Positions 25,631 to 36,200 of a stretch of 44,658 nucleotides of DNA are shown here, piece by piece. The notes under the pieces are model-generated. The model saw only the letters and a program-made list of their open reading frames with translations, made no database searches and had not been told where the DNA came from. Source of the stretch: Bacteroidota bacterium (GTDB lineage: Bacteria > Bacteroidota > Bacteroidia > B-17B0 > Aurantibacillaceae); the NCBI GenBank assembly GCA_030681615.1, contig JAUXSA010000137.1:1-44658 (forward strand), written 5' to 3'. A program made the position numbers and the translations under genes. Each line of letters begins with the position of its first letter. The first letter of the stretch is position 1.

Positions 25631-25918
25631 ATGAGAAATAAGTTTTTAATATTCCTGTTGTTTTGTTTTGCTCTAAGTATCTCTTGCAGAAAAACGCACA
25701 CCTGCGATTGCAATTTAACAACTTCTAAGATCACAACGATTGGAACAACTACAAATACAGAAACAACAACCACTTACACAATAACCACCAAAAACAAACA
25801 AAAAAAAGCAGAATTTAAACATTCAGAATCCTGCTATAACTCAAGCTTAACATATACCACAGAAATAGTTGGAGGGAATACAGTTACAAGTGAAACCAAA
25901 AGATGCACTTTAAAATAA
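25631..25918 (+). CDS. Small Cys-rich lipoprotein, array copy 6 (type B)
   Basis: This encodes 95 residues, the longest and most diverged copy. MRNKFLIFLLFCFALSIS, lipid Cys19, RKTHTCDC, a 40-residue Thr-rich linker, Cys in SESCYNS and the end KRCTLK. The five-Cys plan and C-terminal C-x-L-[SK] are kept. It ends 3 bases before the stop of the convergent MORN/VWA-like gene, and no clear terminator separates them. Confidence 0.8.
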   Translation: MRNKFLIFLLFCFALSISCRKTHTCDCNLTTSKITTIGTTTNTETTTTYTITTKNKQKKAEFKHSESCYNSSLTYTTEIVGGNTVTSETKRCTLK

Positions 25919-25921
25919 ATT

Positions 25922-27061
25922 TTAGTTCGCTCGGATACTTCCATTCTTAATAATATAATCGAAACCGTTTATATTAAATTTTTTACCTGAAGTTTGATTT
26001 ATCAATTCGGTGATATCCTGCTCAATGGTATGTATAGATCCTTTTGTTTTATATGCAATGTTTAAATAATCCGTATTTATTTCCATTCCTTCATACACAC
26101 CGCACAAAATTACCCTCACAGGCACTTTAATTCGCGAAAGCAACATAATGTCGCGCACTTTAGCCCAGTTATCTGCAATTAAAATAACGTTATCGGGTTT
26201 ACGTACTTTTTTTAAGCCAGTTAAAATAGCTTCTATCACATTCTCCGGCGAGTCGCCGCCCGATCCTTTTTTAATGGTCAGTTTCATTGTATTAACAAGG
26301 TCCTCGCAGGTTTTAGCGCGGCATACATAAATACCACCAGTAACACCTAATTTTTTATCCGCATCATGTTTATTATCACCGTCATTAAAAAACACAAAAT
26401 ATTGTTGCGCGGTATCTTTTAAGAAAAATAATTTTAACCAGGTATTAATTTGTTTGGCATAAGGATACATACTTGAAGTAAGATCTGTTACAATAATATT
26501 TTTTTTCCATTTTGGATTCCTGTTCAGTATCTTATAAACGCTGTTATTAACTGTATCCTCTATATCAGCGTCAAACTCTATTGGTCCGGTAGTAGTACGG
26601 CTCTCAAAATCAAATTTTCCGGTCTTGGTGTAAACTTTATACACCCCGTCTAAATTCCCCTTTTTATAATACCCCTCAGCTTTTAATCGTCCGTTTGTGT
26701 GGTAAGTAAGTTCAAGCCCCTCCTTTACACCATTTTTATAAGTCTCAATAAATTCTTTAGAGCAATTTTTCGAATAAAAAGTTACCGGGCCATCTAATTG
26801 CCCGTTATTATAGTATGTTTCCTGCTTAACACAGGTGCTATGATACCAACTTATCTCTAAACCATGTTTTCTATTGTTTCGATAAATAACCTCATTCTTT
26901 AATTTGCCATTGGGCCAGTAGCTTCGCCAAACGCCTTGTTTAAGGCTGTCTTTATCAATAGCGTTAATGGTATCACCATCGTGTATAGAATAACTTATCA
27001 ATTGTGCCTTTATTTGCGGCGCATTTATCAGTAAAAATCCTATCAGCAAAAGAAACCTCAT
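25922..27061 (-). CDS. Exported MORN-repeat protein with a von Willebrand A-like domain
   Basis: This encodes 379 residues from the ATG at 27059-27061, which gives the signal peptide MRFLLLIGFLLINAPQIKAQ; an upstream start adds 14 residues that spoil it. Residues about 40-160 hold four to five MORN-variant (YwqK-like) repeats of the form G...Y..NG.L. A VWA-like domain follows: DLTSS at 193-197 matches the metal-site motif DxTxS, GGDSPENVIEAI at 268-279 is a familiar VWA segment, and Asp297 (ILIADNWA) could be a further metal ligand. No lipobox or sorting domain is seen. It should act in the periplasm or at the surface, perhaps binding a protein partner. It converges on the lipoprotein array and is divergent from pheS. 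Confidence 0.75.
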   Translation of the reverse strand: MRFLLLIGFLLINAPQIKAQLISYSIHDGDTINAIDKDSLKQGVWRSYWPNGKLKNEVIYRNNRKHGLEISWYHSTCVKQETYYNNGQLDGPVTFYSKNCSKEFIETYKNGVKEGLELTYHTNGRLKAEGYYKKGNLDGVYKVYTKTGKFDFESRTTTGPIEFDADIEDTVNNSVYKILNRNPKWKKNIIVTDLTSSMYPYAKQINTWLKLFFLKDTAQQYFVFFNDGDNKHDADKKLGVTGGIYVCRAKTCEDLVNTMKLTIKKGSGGDSPENVIEAILTGLKKVRKPDNVILIADNWAKVRDIMLLSRIKVPVRVILCGVYEGMEINTDYLNIAYKTKGSIHTIEQDITELINQTSGKKFNINGFDYIIKNGSIRAN

Positions 27062-27082
27062 CTTATAATCTTTAAAATTGTT

Positions 27083-27090
27083 TATTTTTG
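27083..27090 (+). promoter_or_regulatory. Candidate -7 promoter element for pheS
   Basis: TATTTTTG is an exact TAnnTTTG match, 27 bases before the pheS ATG, in the 56-base divergent gap. The -33 region lacks a good TTTG. Confidence 0.4.
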
Positions 27091-27117
27091 CACAGATTAT
27101 CAAGTAATTAAGTAAAT

Positions 27118-28143
27118 ATGCTCGAAAAAATACATAAGTTGTTGGAAGAAGTTGAATCTTTTGGCGCGCAAAGCAAAGAACAGGTTGAAGAGTACCGCAT
27201 TAAGTGGCTTAGCAAAAAAGGAGAAGTTACTGCTTTATTTGACGATTTTAAAAATGTACCCTCAGATCTTAAAAAAGAAGTTGGCCAAAAATTAAATCTT
27301 TTAAAAACAAAAGCACAGGAAAAAATAAATGAGCTTAAAGAAAAATTTGAGTCAGAATCAGATACTAACGATAAAAAAGGAATAGATCTTACTTTACCCG
27401 CACTTCCTACTTTACAGGCAGGTAGCCGCCACCCCCTCTCACTTGTAAAAAATCAGATCATTGATATTTTTTCGCGTATTGGTTTTACTGTAAGTGATGG
27501 AAAAGAAATTGAAGATGACTGGCATAATTTTTCGGCTTTAAACACACCTGAAAATCATCCGGCGCGCGATATGCAGGATACTTTTTATGTGAACATAAAT
27601 CCTGAAATGGTTTTACGAACACAAACATCAAGTGTGCAGGTACATATTATGGAATATCAAAAACCACCGATTCGCACCATTTCTCCGGGTCGTGTTTACC
27701 GTAACGAAGCCATCAGCGCCCGCGCTCATTGCCAGTTTCATCAGGTAGAAGGTTTGTATATTGATGAGAATGTTTCTTTTGCCGACCTTAAACAAACGCT
27801 TTTATATTTTTCGAAAGAGATGTTTGGTGCCGAAACAAAAATAAGATTAAGGCCAAGTTATTTTCCTTTTACCGAACCAAGTGCTGAAATGGATATTAGT
27901 TGCACCATTTGTAAAGGCAAGGGTTGTAATGTTTGTAAACACACGGGTTGGGTTGAAATTTTAGGTTGTGGCATGGTAGACCCACAGGTGCTTACCAATT
28001 GTGGTATTGATGCTAACAAATACAAAGGCTTTGCTTTTGGAATGGGTATAGAAAGAATTACCATGCTAAAATACCAGGTAAAAGACCTGCGTTTATTTTT
28101 TGAGAACGATGTGCGTTTCTTAAAACAATTTACCTCTGCTTAA
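27118..28143 (+). CDS. pheS: Phenylalanine-tRNA ligase alpha subunit
   Basis: This encodes 341 residues, normal for bacterial PheS. An N-terminal coiled coil (about 1-85) binds tRNA. The class II catalytic core has motif 2 in RTISPGRVYRNEAISARAHC (186-205), the substrate-binding FTEPSAEMD (251-259) and motif 3 GFAFGMGIERITML (304-317). Cys262, Cys265, Cys270 and Cys273 (CTICKGKGCNVC) form a probable zinc knuckle found in many PheS proteins. It needs PheT, which is not adjacent here. A TPR gene follows 12 bases later. Confidence 0.97.
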   Translation: MLEKIHKLLEEVESFGAQSKEQVEEYRIKWLSKKGEVTALFDDFKNVPSDLKKEVGQKLNLLKTKAQEKINELKEKFESESDTNDKKGIDLTLPALPTLQAGSRHPLSLVKNQIIDIFSRIGFTVSDGKEIEDDWHNFSALNTPENHPARDMQDTFYVNINPEMVLRTQTSSVQVHIMEYQKPPIRTISPGRVYRNEAISARAHCQFHQVEGLYIDENVSFADLKQTLLYFSKEMFGAETKIRLRPSYFPFTEPSAEMDISCTICKGKGCNVCKHTGWVEILGCGMVDPQVLTNCGIDANKYKGFAFGMGIERITMLKYQVKDLRLFFENDVRFLKQFTSA

Positions 28144-28155
28144 CGTTAAGCTTTT

Positions 28156-28479
28156 ATGGATCGTCTAAATCGAATAGACATGTTATTGGCCATGCTCGAA
28201 AAAGAGCCTGACGATATTTTTTTGAACTACGCGTTAGGTACCGAATATGTTGGCGAGCTGGATGTTACACAAGCCGAATTTCAATTTAAAAAAGTATTGG
28301 AAATGGAACCAAATTACATTGCGGCCTATTACCAATTAGGAAAATTGTTTGAATCGCAATTAAAAAATACAGAGGCTTTACACTTTTTTAAATTGGGTTT
28401 AGAAAAAGCCAAGACAATAAAAAACAATAAAGCTATTAACGAATTTGGTGAGGCTATTTTTATGCTTGAAGATTCGTGA
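28156..28479 (+). CDS. Small TPR-repeat protein
   Basis: This encodes 107 residues with no signal peptide. Two tetratricopeptide repeats are clear, around residues 20-53 (LNYALGTEYVGELDVTQAEFQF) and 54-88 (AAYYQLGKLFESQLKNTEALHFF), with part of a capping helix. It is likely a cytosolic protein-protein adaptor. It sits 12 bases after pheS and is probably translated from the same message, but no functional link is evident. Confidence 0.85.
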   Translation: MDRLNRIDMLLAMLEKEPDDIFLNYALGTEYVGELDVTQAEFQFKKVLEMEPNYIAAYYQLGKLFESQLKNTEALHFFKLGLEKAKTIKNNKAINEFGEAIFMLEDS

Positions 28480-28494
28480 TCTGCTTAGCAGATC
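28478..28494. other. Hairpin overlapping the TPR gene stop
   Basis: GATCTGC and GCAGATC flank a TTA loop. The stem starts within the TGA stop codon. No T run follows on either strand, so I do not call it a terminator; it may be a weak 3' end stabiliser in the convergent gap with the SWIM gene. Confidence 0.4.
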
Positions 28495-28513
28495 GGGAAT
28501 GAGGTTCATAAAT

Positions 28514-30073
28514 TTAAATTTCAGTATATATTTTTGAAATATACGCCAACATGTGCCGGTCATACATTAATTTTTCTTTCATTTTTTCCAGCATTTTTTC
28601 CCTCACTTCAGTATGCAAACGATTTAAATATTGTTTTGCCATATTAAAAATTTGCTCCTGAAAATAAGGAAATTTTGCATCAGTAATTGCCTGCACCAAA
28701 TGGTTAACATAAAGGTCGGTAAGTTTAGTGTCGTAGTCAGGAAATTTTTGAACCGCAACTTTATGCAACAATCTAAATTTGTTTTTCTCTTTTTTTATTT
28801 CTTCAATTAATTCATCCAGCCTGTTTTGATGCAATAGAACAACCGCTATTTTTTCGAAGGTATAAAAAACAGAATGTGCTTTTAATTGGATAATAAGCTG
28901 CTCCACTTTTTCCTTCGGGTCTTTTTCTATTTCTAAAAATCGTTCCAGCTCATTTTCATCGATAACAAATCCATAAATAAATTTTTCTATCAAAAACTCT
29001 GCTTCAATTTTTTGATTGTTCTTTTCTTGTGCGAAAATTAAGATCTCGTTAATAAGGTCGTGATATTTATTGAATTGATTTCGTTTTATTTTTTCGCTGT
29101 ATTGTTTTAACACCGCAAATCCTTTATCATTTCTATTCATACAAAATTCCAGTCCCGCCAAAGCAATTGGTAACTCAATGGTAGACTCATAGTTTTTAAG
29201 TGAATAGGTTTTATTATTTAATTTGGCCAACATAATAGAAAGTTGTATTTCTGCAATGCTCTTTCTGTCAATAGGATCAAGCCGATTACGATTTTGTTTG
29301 CGTTTTTTTAATTTTGCCTTTAGATCTTCAAGATCGTTTTTATCTTTTATCAAAACAGAAGCACGCGAAATTAAAAAGGAAAAAAAGCCTGTGCTAAAAT
29401 TTGATTGTGATCTTACCGAATACCTGGCCGCATCTATAAATGCAATTCTTTCAACAGCATCAAGCCCCTTTACAAAATAAGATTCTATCTCTTTTAGTGA
29501 ATTCTTAGTTAGATCGCTTAACACATTTTCTTTATCCACATAATTAAAATTCGAAAGTTTTGGAAGCTCTAATATAATTGCGAGATGAAAATAAAATTGC
29601 TGCCTAAAAGCTGATGCGCCACTTTGCTCAAAATTTATTCTTTTATAAATTTCGGAGATCTGTGTGTTTTTTAATTTAGAGATAGCTAAAAAAGGTTTGA
29701 TAATTGTTTTGATGTTGTTTTGATGTTTTTGAAGCGAATGTTTTTTAAGAGCATCTTTTTTTGTTGGCTCAGGTTTATTAAACTTTTTTGAAGGCTTTTC
29801 GAATTTTAAAATTTCCTGTTGCAAATAAAAATTTGCAGCCGCTAAGTGTTCGCAATAATTTTTATTGTTGCAGTAACAAGTATAGCTAAGTATTTTTCCC
29901 GTTTTTATCCTGATCGAAATTTCACCTGAAGTTTTCCCATGAATTAAAAAAGTAAATGAGTTACTTTCTGCTCTGTTTATTAATTCTAATTTATTATTAA
30001 TGAATAATTTCAGGCCATTTTCAAGCTTACTTTCTTCTATTTTATGTTCAAATTCCTTCTCGTCAAAAAGCAT
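28514..30073 (-). CDS. SWIM zinc-finger protein of unknown function
   Basis: This encodes 519 residues, apparently cytosolic. Near the N-terminus Cys66, Cys68, Cys74 and His76 (CYCNNKNYCEHLAAA) make a SWIM-type C-x-C-x5-C-x-H finger, preceded by the usual beta strands (ISIRIKTGKILSYTC). Residues 85-125 are a Lys-rich linker. The remaining 400 residues are helical and Lys/Glu/Leu-rich without a helicase, ATPase or nuclease motif I can recognise. SWIM fingers occur in SNF2 helicase partners and other nucleic-acid proteins, so DNA or protein binding is likely. The gene is convergent with the pheS-TPR pair and divergent from the adhesin. Confidence 0.75.
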   Translation of the reverse strand: MLFDEKEFEHKIEESKLENGLKLFINNKLELINRAESNSFTFLIHGKTSGEISIRIKTGKILSYTCYCNNKNYCEHLAAANFYLQQEILKFEKPSKKFNKPEPTKKDALKKHSLQKHQNNIKTIIKPFLAISKLKNTQISEIYKRINFEQSGASAFRQQFYFHLAIILELPKLSNFNYVDKENVLSDLTKNSLKEIESYFVKGLDAVERIAFIDAARYSVRSQSNFSTGFFSFLISRASVLIKDKNDLEDLKAKLKKRKQNRNRLDPIDRKSIAEIQLSIMLAKLNNKTYSLKNYESTIELPIALAGLEFCMNRNDKGFAVLKQYSEKIKRNQFNKYHDLINEILIFAQEKNNQKIEAEFLIEKFIYGFVIDENELERFLEIEKDPKEKVEQLIIQLKAHSVFYTFEKIAVVLLHQNRLDELIEEIKKEKNKFRLLHKVAVQKFPDYDTKLTDLYVNHLVQAITDAKFPYFQEQIFNMAKQYLNRLHTEVREKMLEKMKEKLMYDRHMLAYISKIYTEI

Positions 30074-30233
30074 AATATCTCAAATTTAACCTCATTAAAT
30101 CAATTTAATGCTTTCTATTTTTTAAATAACCATTAAAACTGGCAAATTACTGAGTTAAACGGTATTTTCACTAAGTAAAAAGCTTAAAAACTAAAATCTA
30201 AATCCTTATATTAGTTTCGATTATGGACAACAA

Positions 30234-33200
30234 ATGAAAAAGTATCTTTTATTACTTTTTTTCTTTTTTTCTTTTGTAACTGCTTTCTCACAAAAAGGGA
30301 AAAACGGTGCGGGAAATATCGTGGCCAGTACGATTGTTAATGCTTATACCTCTTTAACAGCAGATGCCTTTATTGGCAACACTACCATTAACGTTGCAAG
30401 CGGCGCAGGTTATGGAGTTGGTGACTTAATTTACGTCATCCAGATGCAGGGCGCGAGTGTTAATTGTTTTATTAATCCATGGGGAAATGCAAATAGCGCA
30501 GAACCTTTATCTCCTGTTTTTGGAAAGATCACAAATTACAATAATGCCGGTAACAATGAGTACGCGCAGGTTTCATCAGTTGCAGGTAATGTTATTACTA
30601 TTGATTGTCCTTTAAAAAATAATTACACAGCTGCCGGCAAAGTACAGGTTGTAAAAGTTCCACGTTATACTTCTTTAACCATTGGCGCAACGGGTACAAT
30701 TACTTGTCCTGCATGGAATGGAACAACCGGCGGTGTTATTGCACTTGAGGTAGATGGAAATACAACTATTAATGCCGGTGGAATGATAGATGCGAGTGGA
30801 CTTGGATTTAGGGGGGGTACGCTTAGCACTGGGGCTCTTTTTGGGGCAGGAGCCTGGTGTCATAATAATCCACAAGAAGGTGCGCGTAAAGGAGAAAGTA
30901 TTGCTGGTGATGTAACAACTTATATGGCTAATTTTAACGGGCAATATTGCAGAGGTGCTGTGGCCAATGGCGGCGGCGGCGCTAATAGTAATAATGCCGG
31001 CGGCGGCGGCGGTGCTAACGCAGGTGACACAAGTCTTTATACCGGTTTTGGTAATCCTGATATTTCTGTAGCGGGTTATGTAACGGCCTGGAACTTAGAG
31101 TCTGCGGGTTTTGCAGCCTCAAGCTCTTCTGGCGGAGGAAAAGGTGGTTATACGTTTTCGAATGCTAATATAAGTCCTTTAACTAATGCGCCAGGAGCTG
31201 CTGGATGGACCGGTGACGTTAGACGTGCAGTTGGTGGCATGGGCGGGAGACCGTTAAATTATAATACCGGCCGTTTGTTTAGTGGTGGTGGTGGTGGTGC
31301 AGGCGATCAAAATGATAATTATGGTGGTGCAGGCGGTGATGGTGGTGGAATAATAAATATTATTAGTTATGGAACAGTCTCTGGTGGAGGTCAAATAGTT
31401 TCAAATGGTGAAAATGGTTTTAATACAAACACAACTGGCGCGGCTCCTTTCAATAATTGCAATGGTCGCGATGGTGCTGGCGGTGCTGGTGGAGGTGGTG
31501 CTATTGTTATTAATTCAATAGGCGCAATAAACACAATTACTGTTTCTGCAAGAGGTGGTAATGGAGGGAATCAACAGATGAAATCAGGATTTCTTGCAAC
31601 CACTGCAATGGCCTATGGGCCTGGTGGCGGTGGTGGCGGCGGTTACATTGGAACTACCGTAGCGGCTATAACAACTTTTGTAAATGGAGGCATCAACGGA
31701 ATTGTTCAATATTTATCAGGAAATGAAAATTGTCAGATCGATAATTTATTTCCTGCAAACGGTGCAACATCCGGTGGTGCAGGTACAATAACTTCAACTT
31801 TGTTAGTTGTACCAACTATTACTGCGAGCCCAGATGTTACCATTTGTGTGAATAACGCTGCAACTTTAACCGCAACACTCACCGGTGCGCCAGGGCCAAT
31901 TAACTGGTATTCTGCTTTGGCAGGCCCAACATTATTAGGAACAGGAAGCGCTTTCACTACTTCTGTTTTTACAGCACCAGGCACCTATACAGTTTTTGCG
32001 GGATTTTGTCCAAGCGGTATTTACCGAGACCCTGTTGTAATTACAGTTATTAACGGGCCTACACTTACCCCTATCTCTGCCACGATCTGCGCCGGACAAA
32101 CAGGAACCATTTCTGTTTCGGGCGCAAGTACTTATACCTGGAGCACAGGATCTAACAGTGCAACTATTACTGCTACACCTGCCGCTACAACGGTTTACAC
32201 TGTTACGGGATCTGTAGGCACTTGCACTGCTTCAATAACAGCAACTATTACGGTAAACGCGAGCGCTTCCATAAGCGTTAACCCATCAACTATTTGTACG
32301 GGACAATCAAGCACATTAACAGCGGGCGCTGCAACATCTTACACCTGGAGCACGGGTGCCAATACGCAAAGCATTAGTGTTAATCCTTTAACAACAACAA
32401 TTTATACCATCAATGCAACAACTACAGGAGGCTGTCAGGTTACAAATACTTCAACAGTTACAGTAAATACCACACCAACATTGATTACCCTGAGTTCCAC
32501 AGTGTGTGCGGGGCAAAACGGAACAGTTTCTGCCGCAGGCGCAACAACTTATACCTGGAATACAGGATCTAATAGCGCAACTATTACAGCACCACCTGCC
32601 GCCACAACGGTTTACACTGTTACGGGTGCTAACGGCACCTGCACTTCTTCTGCTACCGGAACAATTACAATAAACGCAAATCCGATCATTAATGTGAATA
32701 GCGCAACTGTTTGTGCAGGGCAAACCGGAACCATTTCCGCTTCCGGAGCAACAACCTATACATGGAACACCGGATCGAACAGTGCAACAATTACAGCCGC
32801 CCCCCCAATAACAACCAACTATACCGTAAATGGCACAACAGGAACCTGTACTTCTTCTGCAACAGGAACAATTACTGTTAATGCAGTAGGGTCAATAGCT
32901 GTTAACTCTCCTACTATTTGTTCGGGTCAATCAGCAACTCTCACCGCAGGCGCTGCAGCATCTTACACCTGGAGCACAGGCGCCAATACACAAAGTGTTA
33001 GTGTTAATCCTTTATCTACAACAGTTTATACCCTTAACGCTACATTAGCAGGCGGCTGCGTTGCGTCAAATACTTCAACAGTTACAGTAAATACCACACC
33101 AACATTAAATACTATTAGTTCAACCATCTGTGCAGGACAAACCGGAACTATTTCTGCTGCAGGTGCAACAACTTATACCTGGAATACAGGATCGAATAGC

Positions 33201-36200
33201 GCAACTATTACAGCCTCACCCGCTGCTACAACGGTTTACACTGTTACGGGCGCTAACGGCACTTGTACCTCTTCTACTACCGGAACAATTACAGTAAATC
33301 CTAATCCAATAATTAATGTGGTTAGCGCTACGGTTTGTGCCGGACAAACAGGAACTGTTTCCGCTTCCGGAGCAACAACCTATACGTGGAACACCGGATC
33401 GAACAGTGCAACAATCACTGCCAATCCGCCAATAACAACCAACTATACCGTAAACGGAACAACAGGGACCTGTACTTCTTCTGCCACCGGAACAATTACA
33501 GTAAACCCGGTTGCACCCCTTACAGTAAACTCAACAACAATTTGTAGTGGACAATCGGCAACATTAACTGCGGGTGCTGCAACATCTTATACCTGGAGCA
33601 CAGGTGCCAATACGCAAAGCGTTAGTGTTAATCCGGTAACAACAACAGTTTATACAGTCAATGCTACGGTTGGAGGTTGTGTTTCTTCAAACACATCAAC
33701 CGTTACTGTAAATGCTACGCCAACATTAGCAATTATTAATACAACTGTTTGTCCCGGACAAACAGGCACTATTTCTGCTGCAGGGGCAACAACTTTTACC
33801 TGGAGTACCGGAGCGAACACGGCAAGTATTTCTGCCACGCCGCCAGTATCTACCACTTATACAGTTACAGGAGCAAATGGCACTTGTACGTCTTCGTCAA
33901 CCGCAAGCATTACAGTTGGAGCCATTGGTTCTATCGCTATTAACTCACCAACAATTTGTGTCGGACAATCGGCAACATTAACTGCAGGTGCTGCAGTTAC
34001 ATATACCTGGAGTACAGGCGCCAATACGCAAAGCGTTAGTGTTAATCCGATAACTACAACGGTTTATACCGTTAACGCTTTTACCGCCGGGGGATGTAAT
34101 GTTGTTGGAACTTCAACGGTTACCGTAAATTCTGCTCCCGTATTAGCAGTAACAGATGCAACAATTTGTGTTGGACAAACAGGAACAATTTCTGCAGCAG
34201 GAGCTGCAACGTATACCTGGAGCACCGGAGCAAATAGCCCTACAATAACCGCTTCGCCAATTGTAAATACAACTTATACTGTAACCGGTGCAAACGGAAC
34301 CTGCACCACAGCGGCAACCGTTAGTATAACCATTAATAACAGCGGAACAATAAGTGTTAACTCATCAACAATTTGCAGTGGACAAAATGCAACACTTACT
34401 GCAGGTGCCGCAACCTCCTACACCTGGAGTACAGGTGCTAATACGCAAAGTGTTTCTGTTAATCCATTGATCACAACCGTTTATACTGTTAGTGCTACTT
34501 TAGCGGGCGGTTGCGTCGTGTCTAATACTTCTACGGTAACCGTTAGTCCTAATCCAACCGTCACCGCAAATACCGCTAGTGTTTGTGTTGGTCAATCAGC
34601 TACATTAACAGCTAACGGCGCAATAACTTATTTATGGAATGACGGAACAGCTACTTCTACAAATATTCTTTCACCAATTGTTACAACGGCTTACACTATT
34701 ACGGGAACATCCGGAGGCTGTTCATCAATTGCAACTACTACTATTTATGTAACAGCAACGCCAACGGTAAGCGCTGCAAGCATGACTGTTTGTTCCGGAC
34801 AGGCTGCTACATTAACGGCTAACGGCGCAACAACTTATACCTGGGATCCAACTGGATTAAACGTGGTTAGCTCTTCATTTACAGATGCACCAGTTGCAAC
34901 TACTGTTTATACAGTTATAGGAGCAACCAATGGTTGCACTGCAATTACAACTGCTTCAATTGTTATTGGCTCAAATCTTTCTATCACAGTAAATACACCA
35001 ACCATCTGTTCAGGACAAACAGCCACATTATCCGCTCTTAGTACTGCAACAAATTATGTTTGGAGCAATGGAGGAAATACGCCTACCATTTTTGTGAATC
35101 CAATTGTAAATACATCTTATACCGTTACAGGAAGTAAAGGTGCTTGTACCGGAAGTGTAGTTGCCAGCGTCGTTGTAAATGCTTTACCAGTTGTAAATCT
35201 AAATGCCAATCAGATTTGCGCCGGTGGAACTTCAACTATCACTGCCGCAGGTGCAACAACTTATTCGTGGTCTAACGGTGCAAATAATACAGCTTCAATT
35301 ATTGTAACGCCTGCGACTAATACAAGTTACACGGTAATTGGCGAAGTTAATAGCTGTACTGTGGCAACAGTTTATAATTTAACTATAACTCCAAGTCCAA
35401 CAGTTGCTGCTATTAACGCTACTATATGTAATGGGGCTACTGCAACTCTTACAGCCAACGGTGCTACAAATTATACCTGGTTGCCATCCGGCACACAAAG
35501 TAATTCTATAACGGTTAACCCATCAATAAATACTACTTATACTGTAATTGGTGATAACGGATCGTGCAGTGCTCAAACAAATGTTTCTGTTACTGTGCTT
35601 AACGGTTTAACAGCGCCGGTAAGCAACGCCAGTATCTGCCAGGGACAAACAGCAAACATTGGAACAACCTTAAACGGAACATCTTATTTATGGAGTAACG
35701 GTGCAACCACACAAAGTATTAATGTTAGCCCTGCCACAACAACAAGTTATAGTTTATTGGTAGTTGTAGGAAATTGTAGCTACACCGCAAATTCAAACGT
35801 TACTGTTGTACCAACCCCAACCATTCAGTTGAACAACGCTTCTATTTGTTTAGGCCAAACAGCTACATTAACTGCAACAGGCGCAACAAACGGTTACACC
35901 TGGAACCCGGGAAATATTACCGGCAATGCTATAACCGTTACCCCAACAGTTACCACCAATTATGTAGTTATGAGTGCCAACGGGGTTTGTCCTGCAACAG
36001 CAACTACACAGGTAATTGTAAATACCAAACCGGTTTTAGTTATTTCTCAATCTGCTGAGTTGGTTTGTCCTAATACGCCTGTAACATTTAGTGCAACAGG
36101 CGCAAATATTTACGAATGGTATGTTAACGGTAATTATTATTTTGGTAATCCATTAAATATTGTAGCTACTCAGAACTCAACTATTACTTTAATTGGCTCA

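Noticed and set aside
25922-27061. Toxin-antitoxin antitoxin label often given to YwqK/MORN-variant proteins
   Set aside because: The protein has a signal peptide and a VWA-like domain and no toxin partner is visible, so the label would mislead.
28478-28494. Terminator after the TPR gene
   Set aside because: The hairpin has no T run on either strand.
30081-30088. TAnnTTTG match on the minus strand upstream of the SWIM gene
   Set aside because: It ends only 8 bases before the ATG, leaving almost no leader, and there is no -33 box.
31733-33856. Open frames on the minus strand inside the adhesin gene, and plus-strand frames inside the 1658-6808 gene
   Set aside because: They are shadows of low-complexity repeat coding sequence, lack signal peptides or recognisable domains, and lie wholly within much larger convincing genes.
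32058-36029. Regular repeats that could suggest a CRISPR-like or satellite array
   Set aside because: The period is about 210 bp, fully in frame with one open reading frame and matches Ig-like protein units.
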